Of a DNA stretch of 64,000 nucleotides, positions 42,873 to 50,403 are shown piece after piece. How positions within the stretch are numbered: position 1 is the stretch's first letter; each line of letters begins with the position of its first letter. The notes beneath the pieces were generated by a model, which ran no database searches, had not been told where the DNA came from, and saw nothing but the letters and a program-made list of their open reading frames with translations. Source of the DNA: Saccharopolyspora hordei (GTDB lineage: Bacteria > Actinomycetota > Actinomycetes > Mycobacteriales > Pseudonocardiaceae). The stretch covers positions 2,703,001 through 2,767,000 of the forward strand of contig NZ_JACCFJ010000001.1 of assembly GCF_013410345.1 (NCBI RefSeq), read 5' to 3'. The translations under genes were made by a program, and so were the position numbers.

Positions 42873-43697
42873 GTGACGGCATCGGTGAGCACGGCCACCC
42901 GGGTCAAGGACGCGGTGACCGGGGCCGGGCTCCTCGCGGGCAACGCGAACGTGATCATGCAGCTGGCTCGGCCCGGCGTCGGCTACGGCGTGGTGGAGAG
43001 CCGGGTGGAGAGCGGCCAGCTCTTCCGGCACCCGATCAAGCGGACCCGCACCACCCTGACCTACATCGCCGTGGCGGCGATGGGCACCGAGCGCGAGCGC
43101 ACGCTGTACCGGCGCGCCGTCAACCGCTCCCACGCCCGGGTGCGCTCGACCGAGAGCAGCCCGGTCTCCTACAGCGCGTTCGACCCCGACCTGCAGCTGT
43201 GGGTCGCGGCGTGCCTGTACAAGGGCTTCGAGGACCTCTCCCTGATGTTCTTCGGCGAGCCCGACGAGGAGACCGCCGAGGCCTTCTACCGCGACGGCGC
43301 CGCGATGGGCACGACGCTGCAGGTGCCGCCGGAGGCGTGGCCGAGCGACCGGGCCGCGTTCGAGAAGTACTGGGACGAGCAGCTGGAGCAGATCTCCATC
43401 GACGACACGGTGCGCGAGTACCTGGTGGACCTCACGATGCTCCGCTGGTTGCCGCGCCCGGTGTCGCTGCTGTTCGGCGGTTTCAACAAGTTCGTCACCA
43501 CGGGGTTCCTGCCCGAGCCGTTCCGGCGGGAGATGCGCCTGCCCTGGAGCGACCGGGACCAGCGCCGTTTCGACCGGATGGTGGCGGTCGTCGCCGCGGT
43601 GGTCCGGCGCCTGCCGCCGGCGCTGCGGCAGTTCCCGTTCAACGCGCTCCTGTGGGACCTCCGCCGCCGCATCCGGACCGGCCGCCCCCTGGTCTGA
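42873..43697 (+). CDS. MpaB/Lcp-family (DUF2236) oxygenase-like protein
   Basis: This 274-residue all-helical protein has the DUF2236 signatures LARPGVGYGVVESRVESGQLFRHP, RTRTTLTYIAVAAMGTE, VNRSHARV and LQLWVAACLYKGFE. The family includes latex-clearing protein and mycophenolic-acid MpaB, which are haem-containing or suspected oxygenases; bacterial members are mostly unknown. GTG 42873 has GGAGGGG upstream; GTG 42843 would add ten residues. It is divergent from tetR. Confidence 0.78.
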   Translation: MTASVSTATRVKDAVTGAGLLAGNANVIMQLARPGVGYGVVESRVESGQLFRHPIKRTRTTLTYIAVAAMGTERERTLYRRAVNRSHARVRSTESSPVSYSAFDPDLQLWVAACLYKGFEDLSLMFFGEPDEETAEAFYRDGAAMGTTLQVPPEAWPSDRAAFEKYWDEQLEQISIDDTVREYLVDLTMLRWLPRPVSLLFGGFNKFVTTGFLPEPFRREMRLPWSDRDQRRFDRMVAVVAAVVRRLPPALRQFPFNALLWDLRRRIRTGRPLV

Positions 43698-43820
43698 CCG
43701 ACGCGCGTCGGTCCCGAGCGTCGTCGCACCACTCCGTGCCGCCTCCGCGGTGTTGCCGACCGTTCGCGGTCCCGTCACCTGACCGGGGGTGGACTGCGCC
43801 CACGAAACATGAAAGATTTT

Positions 43821-43840
43821 CTGATCAGTTCGATGATCAG
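43821..43840. promoter_or_regulatory. Inverted repeat upstream of the phosphoesterase
   Basis: CTGATCA-N6-TGATCAG lies 22 bases before the start codon. It is a possible operator or mRNA hairpin. Confidence 0.35.
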
Positions 43841-43861
43841 GGGCGCAGGAACTGGGGCGAC

Positions 43862-45583
43862 ATGGCAGGGATCGACAGGCGCGGCTTCCTCCGGGCCGCG
43901 GGCATCACCGGCGCTGTCCTCGGCAGCGGGCTGCTGGGCGCAGCACCGGCGTTCGCGCGGGGCGCGCGGCCGCAGCCGGCGCACGGCGAAGGCACCACGC
44001 TGCTCACCGCGGCCACGCCGGAACCCGGCGAGGGCTACCGGCGACTCGTGGCCGGCCCGGGCTGGCCGCAGGTGGTGCGCACCGACCTGGTGGTGGGCCG
44101 GGCGGACCGCGTCGACCGCCGGGTCCCGGTCAGCGCGTTCGTCCAGTTCACCGACCTGCACGTGGTGGACGCGCAGAGCCCGGCCCGCTTCGAGTACGTC
44201 CACCCGCTCGCCGGTGGGGCGTTCCGCCCGCAGGAGACGCTCAGCGCGCTCGGCGCGGCGCACCTCGTGCGCCGGGTGAACTCGCTGCCGGGAGCGCCGG
44301 TGACCGGGCGCCCGCTCGACTTCGCCATCACCACCGGCGACAGCACCGACAACCACGAACTCGCCGAGCTGGACTGGTACTTCGGCGTGCTCAACGGTGG
44401 GCGCATCACGCCGAACACCGGTGACCCGACCGCCTACGAGGGCGTGCAGGACTCCGGCGACCCGCTGTACTGGCACCCCGACGGGAGCGTCGACGACCGG
44501 TTCCGCGGCCGCGGGTTCCCGGTGCTGCCCGGCCTGCTCGGCGACGCCCTGCGGCCCTTCGACAGCCCGGGCCTGCGCCTGCCCTGGTACGCCGTGTTCG
44601 GCAACCACGACAACACCGTCGTCGGGACGGTGCCCGACCAGCTCGTCCCGCACCTGGCCGACTGGTACACCGGCTCCTGCAAGGTCATCGGCCGGGACGA
44701 GCGGGAGAAGCGCGAGATCGTCGCCCTGATGCAGGGGCGCAGCCGGCAGCGGACCGCCGACGTCCTGGACACCCGCACCGGGCTCGTCCGCACCGTCACG
44801 CCCGACGAGCGGCGTCGCCCGTTCACCACCGAGGAGTTCATCGAGGCGCACCGGGACCCGGCCCACACCGGCCCCGGCCCGGTCGGCCACGGCTTCGGCG
44901 ACGACCACGACGAGCCCTACTACACCTTCCCGATCGCGCCCGGCGTGACCGGAATCAGCCTGGACAGCACCAACACCGCCGGGTTCGCCGAGGGCTCGCT
45001 CGGGCTGGCCCAGTTCCGCTGGCTGGAGCGGGTGCTCACCGCGGGCAGCTCGGTGTACTACGACGAGCTCGGGCGCAAGCAGCGGCAGCCGGTCACCGAC
45101 GAGCTGTTCGTGGTGTTCAGCCACCACACCAGCGGCACCATGACCGCGCTGGTGCCGGACTTCCGCCGGCCCAGCGAGGTCCGCAAGAGCGGTGCCGCGG
45201 TGGTGCGGCTGCTCCAGCGCTTCCCGAACGTGGTGGCGTGGGTCAACGGCCACACGCACCGCAACGCGATCACCCCGCACCCCGCCGACGACCCGGCCTG
45301 CGGCTTCTGGGAGATCAACACCGCCTCGCACGTGGACTTCCCGCAGCTGGCCCGCGTCATCGAACTGGTGGACAACCAGGACGGCACGCTGTCGCTGTTC
45401 ACCACGCTCATCGAGGCCGACAGCCCCTACCAGGCCGACTACGACGACCGGTCCCCGGCCGCGCTCGCCGCCCTGTACCGGGAGCTGTCGTTCAACGACC
45501 CGCACGCCGACCTGGCCAAGCTCGGCGAGCTCGGCGACCGCAACGTCGAGCTGCTCGTCCCCGGCCGCGTGCCGACCCGGTAG
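43862..45583 (+). CDS. Tat-exported metallophosphoesterase (TIGR03767-like)
   Basis: This 573-residue protein has a twin-arginine signal (DRRGFLRAAG at residues 5-14, hydrophobic stretch, cleavage after APAFA). The calcineurin-like metal sites are spread over QFTDLHVVDA, TTGDSTDN, VFGNHDN, SHHTSG and NGHTHRN, so all five blocks of a two-metal phosphoesterase are present. It would act outside the membrane on phosphomonoesters or diesters. ATG 43862 is in the gap that holds a CTGATCA palindrome. It is followed by a universal stress protein gene. Confidence 0.87.
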   Translation: MAGIDRRGFLRAAGITGAVLGSGLLGAAPAFARGARPQPAHGEGTTLLTAATPEPGEGYRRLVAGPGWPQVVRTDLVVGRADRVDRRVPVSAFVQFTDLHVVDAQSPARFEYVHPLAGGAFRPQETLSALGAAHLVRRVNSLPGAPVTGRPLDFAITTGDSTDNHELAELDWYFGVLNGGRITPNTGDPTAYEGVQDSGDPLYWHPDGSVDDRFRGRGFPVLPGLLGDALRPFDSPGLRLPWYAVFGNHDNTVVGTVPDQLVPHLADWYTGSCKVIGRDEREKREIVALMQGRSRQRTADVLDTRTGLVRTVTPDERRRPFTTEEFIEAHRDPAHTGPGPVGHGFGDDHDEPYYTFPIAPGVTGISLDSTNTAGFAEGSLGLAQFRWLERVLTAGSSVYYDELGRKQRQPVTDELFVVFSHHTSGTMTALVPDFRRPSEVRKSGAAVVRLLQRFPNVVAWVNGHTHRNAITPHPADDPACGFWEINTASHVDFPQLARVIELVDNQDGTLSLFTTLIEADSPYQADYDDRSPAALAALYRELSFNDPHADLAKLGELGDRNVELLVPGRVPTR

Positions 45584-45661
45584 CGGCGCTCCCGACGAGC
45601 GGAGACCGGCGAACTCGCCCACCCTGGTGCTGTCGACCCGCGCAGTGCTGGGAGGCCCAGG

Positions 45662-46567
45662 ATGAGCGACGCCGGACACGTGGTCACCGGGGTGGACGGT
45701 TCCGCGGTGGCGCTCAACGCCGCGCGGTGGGCGGCGCGCGAGGCGGTGCGGCGCCAGGCCCGGTTGCGGATCGTCTACGCCGACCGCACCGCCGGCCCGG
45801 TGCTGCCGGAGCTGCCCGGCCTGCACCTGCCACCGGAGCACCTCGACAAGGTGCGCGAGCAGGTCGCGCACTGGCTGGGCATCGCCGAGCGAGCGGTGCG
45901 GGAGCAAGAGCCCGATCTCGACGTGGAGGTGGAGGCCCTCGGCGGCACCCCGGAGCACGTGCTGATCGGGGAGTCCCGCACCGCGGCGCTGGTCGTCGTG
46001 GGCGACCGCGGGTTCGGCGGGTTCACCGGTCTGCTCGCGGGCGCGGTCGCGGTGAAGGTGGCCGCGCACGCGGAGTGCTCGGTCGCGGTCGTGCCGGACA
46101 CCGGGGACCCGCTGACCTTCCCCGTGACCGGCCCGGTCGTGGCGGGCATCGACGACGACCGCTCCGCCGAGGCCGTGCTGGCGCAGGCGTTCGCCGTCGC
46201 GTCGGACTACGGCGTTCCGCTGCACGTGGTGCACACCTGGGACGTGGTCGGCATCGACCTGAAGTGGTTGCGGTCGCGGGTGCCCTCCGGTGTGGTCGCG
46301 GAGAGCGAGGAGCGGTTCGTCGCGGAAGCCCTCGCGGGGTGGGGAGAGCGCTACCCGGACGTCGAGGTGCTGCGGTTCGTCGGGCGGGGCTCGCCGACGG
46401 CGGAGCTGCTGTCGCGCGCCAAGGAGGCGCAGCTGGTGGTCGTGGGAGCACGCGGCCGCGGCCGGGTCGCCGGGGTGCACCTGGGTTCGACGAGCAGCAA
46501 ACTGCTGCACCACTCGCCGTGCCCCGTCTTCATCGTCCGCCCGGCTGGGCAAGCCGCCACGTCGTGA
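45662..46567 (+). CDS. Universal stress protein, tandem UspA domains
   Basis: This 301-residue protein carries two UspA domains, residues 5-145 and 157-295. Each has an ATP-loop-like motif: GDRGFGGFTGLLAG in the first and GARGRGRVAGVHLGSTSSKLLHHSPCPVFIV in the second. The second fits the full G-2x-G-9x-G-S/T ATP-binding pattern. GAGG precedes ATG 45662. In actinomycetes such tandem proteins are induced by hypoxia and stasis. It lies 78 bases after the phosphoesterase gene. Confidence 0.9.
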   Translation: MSDAGHVVTGVDGSAVALNAARWAAREAVRRQARLRIVYADRTAGPVLPELPGLHLPPEHLDKVREQVAHWLGIAERAVREQEPDLDVEVEALGGTPEHVLIGESRTAALVVVGDRGFGGFTGLLAGAVAVKVAAHAECSVAVVPDTGDPLTFPVTGPVVAGIDDDRSAEAVLAQAFAVASDYGVPLHVVHTWDVVGIDLKWLRSRVPSGVVAESEERFVAEALAGWGERYPDVEVLRFVGRGSPTAELLSRAKEAQLVVVGARGRGRVAGVHLGSTSSKLLHHSPCPVFIVRPAGQAATS

Positions 46568-46878
46568 GGCGACCGGTGCGCTCGGTGCGCGTCGCGCTGC
46601 GGTGTCCACGTGAGACGGACACCGGCGGTTCTCGTCCCCGTGCAACGCGTCCGATGCAGACGGTCGACTGTCCACTGAGGTCCGTTCAACGCGCTTGAGC
46701 GCGGTGTTCCCGATCTTGGGACCAGTCTCGGCACTGCTGCTCACACGATCCAGATCGGCGGACCGGGTAGCGCGGTCGCGGGCACAGGTTCGCTGAGGTG
46801 GCTCTTGACTGCGATCACCCGACTTCTCATCCTCAGGAAGCCATGCGTTCTTCGCCGCCCATTCGATGAGGAGTGGAT
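46568..46878. other. Intergenic region, 311 bases, upstream of the alcohol dehydrogenase
   Basis: It holds an imperfect dyad around 46706-46722, a TTGACT/CATCCT promoter-like pair, and an AGGAG ribosome binding site at 46869-46873. I see no gene. Confidence 0.45.
46805..46833 (+). promoter_or_regulatory. Weak promoter candidate for the alcohol dehydrogenase
   Basis: TTGACT (46805-46810) and CATCCT (46828-46833) are 17 bases apart. The -35 is good, the -10 weak. Confidence 0.35.
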
Positions 46879-48006
46879 ATGAAGACAAAGGCCGCGCTGC
46901 TGCACGGTCCGGGCAAGGACTGGGAAGTCGATGAGATCGAACTGGGAGATCCCGTTGCCGGTGAGGTGCAGGTGCGGCTGGCAGCCTCCGGGCTGTGCCA
47001 CTCCGACGAGCACGTGCGCACCGGCGCCAGCCCGGTGGCGTTCTACCCCGTCGTGGGCGGGCACGAGGGTGCCGGCGTGGTCACCAAGGTCGGCCCCGAG
47101 GTCTCGGGGATCAAGGAGGGCGACCACGTCGTCCTGGCGTTCATCCCGGGCTGCGGCACCTGCCGGCCGTGCGCCCGCGGCATGCAGAACCTCTGCGACG
47201 CGGGGGCCGGGCTGCTGACCGGCCAGGCGATCTCCGACGGCAGCTACCGGGTGACGCACCAGGGCAACCCGGTCGTGCCGATGTGCCTGCTGGGGACCTT
47301 CGCGCCGTACGTGACGGTCAACCAGGCCTCCGTGATCAAGATCGAGGACGACATCCCGCTGGACAAGGCCGCGCTGCTGGGCTGCGGCGTGTCCACCGGC
47401 TGGGGTTCGGCTACCGAGATCGGCGACACGCGCGCTGGGGACACCGTGGTCGTCGCCGGCATCGGCGGCGTCGGGATCAACTCCGTGCAGGGCGCCGCGG
47501 CGGCCGGGGCGCGGTACGTGGTCGCGGTCGACCCGGTCGAGTACAAGCGCGAGAAGGCCCTGGAACTGGGCGCCACGCACGCCTTCGCGTCGATGGAGGA
47601 GGCCGCCGGCCCGGTCAACGAGATGACCTGGGGGCAGAACGCCAACACGGTGATCATCACGATCGGCGAGACGACCGGTGAGCACCTGCAGCCCGCGCTG
47701 TCGATGACCGCGAAGGGCGGTCAGGTCGTCGTCACGGGCATGGGGCACTACGAGCAGATCGACGCCAAGGTCAACCTGTTCGAGCTGACCCTGCTGCAGA
47801 AGCGGGTCCAAGGCGCGATCTTCGGCGGGGTCAGCCCGCGCACCCAGATCCCGCGCCTGCTGGAGCTCTACCGGCACGGCACGCTGAAGCTCGACGAGCT
47901 GATCACCACCACCTACCGGCTGGAGGACATCAACACCGGCTACCAGGACATGCTCGAGGGCAAGAACCTGCGCGGCGTCATCGTCTACGACGAGTCCGAC
48001 TACTGA
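46879..48006 (+). CDS. NDMA-type (mycofactocin-dependent) zinc alcohol dehydrogenase
   Basis: This 375-residue medium-chain dehydrogenase has catalytic zinc ligands in GLCHSDEHV and GGHEGAGVV, structural zinc in PGCGTCRPCARGMQNLC, and a Rossmann GIGGVGINSVQGA with an acidic strand AVDPVEYKREKA. The sequence layout matches the NDMA-dependent alcohol dehydrogenases, which hold nicotinamide cofactor tightly and need mycofactocin for re-oxidation in vivo. It lies upstream of mftR and the mft operon, which supports that assignment. ATG 46879 follows AGGAG. Confidence 0.88.
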   Translation: MKTKAALLHGPGKDWEVDEIELGDPVAGEVQVRLAASGLCHSDEHVRTGASPVAFYPVVGGHEGAGVVTKVGPEVSGIKEGDHVVLAFIPGCGTCRPCARGMQNLCDAGAGLLTGQAISDGSYRVTHQGNPVVPMCLLGTFAPYVTVNQASVIKIEDDIPLDKAALLGCGVSTGWGSATEIGDTRAGDTVVVAGIGGVGINSVQGAAAAGARYVVAVDPVEYKREKALELGATHAFASMEEAAGPVNEMTWGQNANTVIITIGETTGEHLQPALSMTAKGGQVVVTGMGHYEQIDAKVNLFELTLLQKRVQGAIFGGVSPRTQIPRLLELYRHGTLKLDELITTTYRLEDINTGYQDMLEGKNLRGVIVYDESDY

Positions 48007-48013
48007 CCGGCCC

Positions 48014-48082
48014 GGGGACGGCGGCCGGCCCCCGTCCCCGCGGAGCCCGGACCAGGCCGCCCGCCGAGGACGCGGGCGGCCT
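48014..48082. terminator. Double hairpin between convergent adh and mftR
   Basis: GGGGACGG (48014-48021) pairs with CCGTCCCC (48032-48039), and AGGCCGCCCGC (48054-48064) with GCGGGCGGCCT (48072-48082). The second has an 11-base perfect stem. Confidence 0.7.
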
Positions 48083-48108
48083 CGGTGCGCGGGCTGGGCT
48101 CCCGGCGC

Positions 48109-48765
48109 TCACTCCGCGCGCGCGGCCGGGACCCCGGAGTCGGCGAACGCGTCGGCGAGCTCGCGCATCGCCGCGTCCAGCAGTTCGGTGAGCTCGGCGT
48201 CGGCGTCGTCGAGCCACCGCTCGTACGCGGCGAGCGCGACCCCCAGGACCGCGTGCGCGATCGTCTGCGGCGCCAGGGCGTCAGCGGATCGCCCGGTCCG
48301 CTCGCCGACGAACTCGGCGATGACCTGGCGCCAGGCCCGGAAGCGCAGCGTCGAGTGCGCCTGCAGCGCGGGCACACCCAGGATCAGCCGCATCCGGCGG
48401 CGGTGCGCCGGCACCTGCTCCGGCGGCACCCGGTTGAACTCGACCAGGCAGTGCCGGATGGTGTCCATCAGCGGGACCCCGGTGGGGGAGGCGCGCAGGT
48501 CGGCGCGCAGCCGGGCCAGCTCGGCGTCGAAATCACCCCACGGCACGTCGTTCTTCGACGGGAAGTAGTGGAAGAACGTGCGCCGCGCGATGCCCGCGGC
48601 GCGCGCGATGTCGCTGACCGTGGTGTTGTCGAAGCCCTGCTCGTCGAAGAGGTCGAAGGCCACCTGTTCCAGCTCGGCGGCGCTGGTCACCCTCCGCCGT
48701 CCGCCGGTCCGCGCGGTTGCTCCGGCAGTGTTGCGTCCCAAGAGTTCTCGCTCCAGGTCTTCCAA
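48109..48765 (-). CDS. mftR: MftR, TetR-family regulator of the mycofactocin locus
   Basis: This TetR protein of up to 218 residues has the helix-turn-helix SAAELEQVAFDLFDEQGFDNTTVSDIARAAGIARRTFFHYFPSKNDV and a helical ligand domain. It is divergent from mftA, the standard position of MftR, which in mycobacteria represses mftA and responds to acyl-CoA. The start is uncertain: TTG 48765, TTG 48741 (GGAG nine bases upstream) or GTG 48690, which gives the commonest length of about 193. The palindrome at 48768-48780 abuts the longest version. Confidence 0.87.
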   Translation of the reverse strand: MEDLERELLGRNTAGATARTGGRRRVTSAAELEQVAFDLFDEQGFDNTTVSDIARAAGIARRTFFHYFPSKNDVPWGDFDAELARLRADLRASPTGVPLMDTIRHCLVEFNRVPPEQVPAHRRRMRLILGVPALQAHSTLRFRAWRQVIAEFVGERTGRSADALAPQTIAHAVLGVALAAYERWLDDADAELTELLDAAMRELADAFADSGVPAARAE

Positions 48766-48788
48766 AGTGCACCGGGTGCAAATACGGT
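48760..48788 (+). promoter_or_regulatory. mftA promoter with embedded operator
   Basis: TTCCAA (48760-48765) and TACGGT (48783-48788) are exactly 17 bases apart. Between them TGCACC-G-GGTGCA (48768-48780) is a perfect dyad. A repressor bound there would block RNA polymerase; MftR is the natural candidate. Confidence 0.6.
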
Positions 48789-48826
48789 GACGGCGGTGGA
48801 TGGGTCACCGTCGACAGGAGCATCCC

Positions 48827-48928
48827 ATGGCTGAGGAACTGGACGGAGCGGGAACCACCGAGGCGGTCGTCGAGGAGGAACTCCTCGTCGAAGAGGTCTC
48901 GATCGACGGGATGTGCGGGGTCTACTGA
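48827..48928 (+). CDS. mftA: MftA, mycofactocin precursor peptide
   Basis: This 33-residue peptide has an acidic leader and the diagnostic C-terminus IDGMCGVY. The terminal Val-Tyr is decarboxylated and cross-linked by MftC with MftB, then released by MftE to start the cofactor. AGGAG lies six bases before ATG 48827. The stop overlaps the mftB start (TGATG), so synthesis of precursor and carrier is coupled. The gene is too short for ordinary gene callers, but the ending and neighbours make it certain. Confidence 0.95.
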   Translation: MAEELDGAGTTEAVVEEELLVEEVSIDGMCGVY

Positions 48929-49200
48929 TGACCACCGCGGCGGAGTTCGACCCGAGCCTGGGCTACGAGTTGAACCCGCAGGTCGCGCTGCGCCCCGAGC
49001 CGTTCGGGGCGCTCGCGTACCACTTCGGCAACCGGAAGTTGTCGTTCTTGAAGGTCCCCGAGCTGGTGGAGCTGGTGCGCGGGCTGGGCGAGCACGCCAG
49101 CGTCGAGGACGCACTGCTGGCCGTGCCGCGGGAGCGGCGCGCGTCGTTCCGGCGGGCGCTGGCCTCGCTGGCCGCCTCGGACATGATCCGGCCCCGTTGA
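48928..49200 (+). CDS. mftB: MftB, mycofactocin peptide chaperone
   Basis: This 90-residue protein has a RiPP-recognition-element type fold: LGYELNPQVALRPEPFGALAYHFGNRKLSFLKVPELVELV. The family binds MftA and presents it to the radical SAM enzyme MftC. I chose ATG 48928, one base inside the mftA stop; a GTG five codons upstream falls within mftA and is unlikely. It is followed by mftC after 15 bases. Confidence 0.93.
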   Translation: MTTAAEFDPSLGYELNPQVALRPEPFGALAYHFGNRKLSFLKVPELVELVRGLGEHASVEDALLAVPRERRASFRRALASLAASDMIRPR

Positions 49201-49215
49201 CCGAGTGGAGGCGAC

Positions 49216-50403
49216 GTGACTGCGGTGGAACCGGTGCCCTCGCTGGTCGAGCAGTTCAAGGGGGGCCTGGACGCCCCCATCTGCCTGACGTGGGAGTGGA
49301 CCTACGCCTGCAACCTGACCTGCGAGCACTGCCTCTCGTCCTCCGGCAGGCGCGACCCGCGCGAGCTGAGCACCGCGGAGATGAAGGCGGTCATCGACGA
49401 GCTGCAGCGGATGCAGGTGTTCTACGTCAACGTCGGCGGCGGTGAACCGACGGTGCGCCCGGACTTCTGGGAGCTGCTGGACCACGCCGTCGAGCACCAG
49501 GTGGGCGTCAAGTTCTCCACCAACGGCCTGCGGATCGACGCGGAGCGGGCGCGCCGGCTGGCGGCCACCGACTACGTCGACGTGCAGGTCTCGCTGGACG
49601 GCGCCACGCGGGAGGTCAACGACGCGGTCCGCGGACCCGGCTCGTTCGACATGGCGGTGCGCGCGCTGCGCCACCTCGCCGACGCCGGTGTGCGGCAGCC
49701 GAAGATCTCCGTGGTGATGACCCGGCAGAACGTCGGGCAGCTCGACGACTTCCTGGCCATGGCCGACGAGTTCGGCGCGCAGCTGCGCATCACCCGGCTG
49801 CGGCCGTCCGGGCGCGGCGCGGACGTGTGGGACGAGCTGCACCCGACCGACGAGCAGCAGCACCAGATCTACGCCTGGCTGGTCGAGCACGGTGACCGGG
49901 TGCTCACCGGCGACTCGTTCTTCCACCTCAACGCGCTGGGGTCCAGCCCGCTGCCGGGGCTGAACCTGTGCGGCGCGGGCCGGGTGGTGTGCCTGATCGA
50001 CCCGGTGGGTGACGTCTACGCCTGCCCGTTCGCCATCCACGACGCCTTCAAGGCCGGGAACGTGCGAGAGGAGGGCGGGTTCGCGCGGGTGTGGCGGTCC
50101 TCGGAGCTGTTCACCGAGCTGCGGCAGCCGCAGTCGGGCGGTGCCTGCCGGTCGTGCTCGGCCTACGACGCCTGCCAGGGCGGGTGCATGGCGGCGAAGT
50201 TCTTCACCGGCCTCCCGCTGGACGGGCCGGACCCGGAGTGCGTGAAGGGCCACGGCGCGGCGGCGCTGTCCCACGTGGACAGGTCGGGGTTGCCGAAGCC
50301 GTCGCAGGACCACTCGCGTTCGTCCCGGCGCGCGGTCGACCTGGGGCTGCCCGCCGTGCCGGCCAAGCCGTGCGACTCGAGCCCGCTGGCGGCCGGTGCA
50401 TGA
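49216..50403 (+). CDS. mftC: MftC, mycofactocin radical SAM maturase
   Basis: This 395-residue radical SAM/SPASM protein has the SAM-cluster motif C-N-L-T-C-E-H-C with Cys at about 32, 36 and 39. Its SPASM cysteines lie in the C-terminal region: LCGAGRVVC, YACPFAIHD, CRSCSAYDACQGGC and PEC. It decarboxylates the MftA C-terminal Tyr and forms the Val-Tyr cross-link. GTG 49216 follows GGAGG. The C-terminus has about 45 extra residues (PSQDHSRSSRRAVDLG) beyond the usual end. The stop overlaps the next gene by four bases. Confidence 0.95.
   Translation: MTAVEPVPSLVEQFKGGLDAPICLTWEWTYACNLTCEHCLSSSGRRDPRELSTAEMKAVIDELQRMQVFYVNVGGGEPTVRPDFWELLDHAVEHQVGVKFSTNGLRIDAERARRLAATDYVDVQVSLDGATREVNDAVRGPGSFDMAVRALRHLADAGVRQPKISVVMTRQNVGQLDDFLAMADEFGAQLRITRLRPSGRGADVWDELHPTDEQQHQIYAWLVEHGDRVLTGDSFFHLNALGSSPLPGLNLCGAGRVVCLIDPVGDVYACPFAIHDAFKAGNVREEGGFARVWRSSELFTELRQPQSGGACRSCSAYDACQGGCMAAKFFTGLPLDGPDPECVKGHGAAALSHVDRSGLPKPSQDHSRSSRRAVDLGLPAVPAKPCDSSPLAAGA

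Noticed and set aside
48913-48930. GTG 48913 as mftB start
   Set aside because: It lies inside the mftA core-peptide codons; ATG 48928 with the TGATG overlap is the better start.
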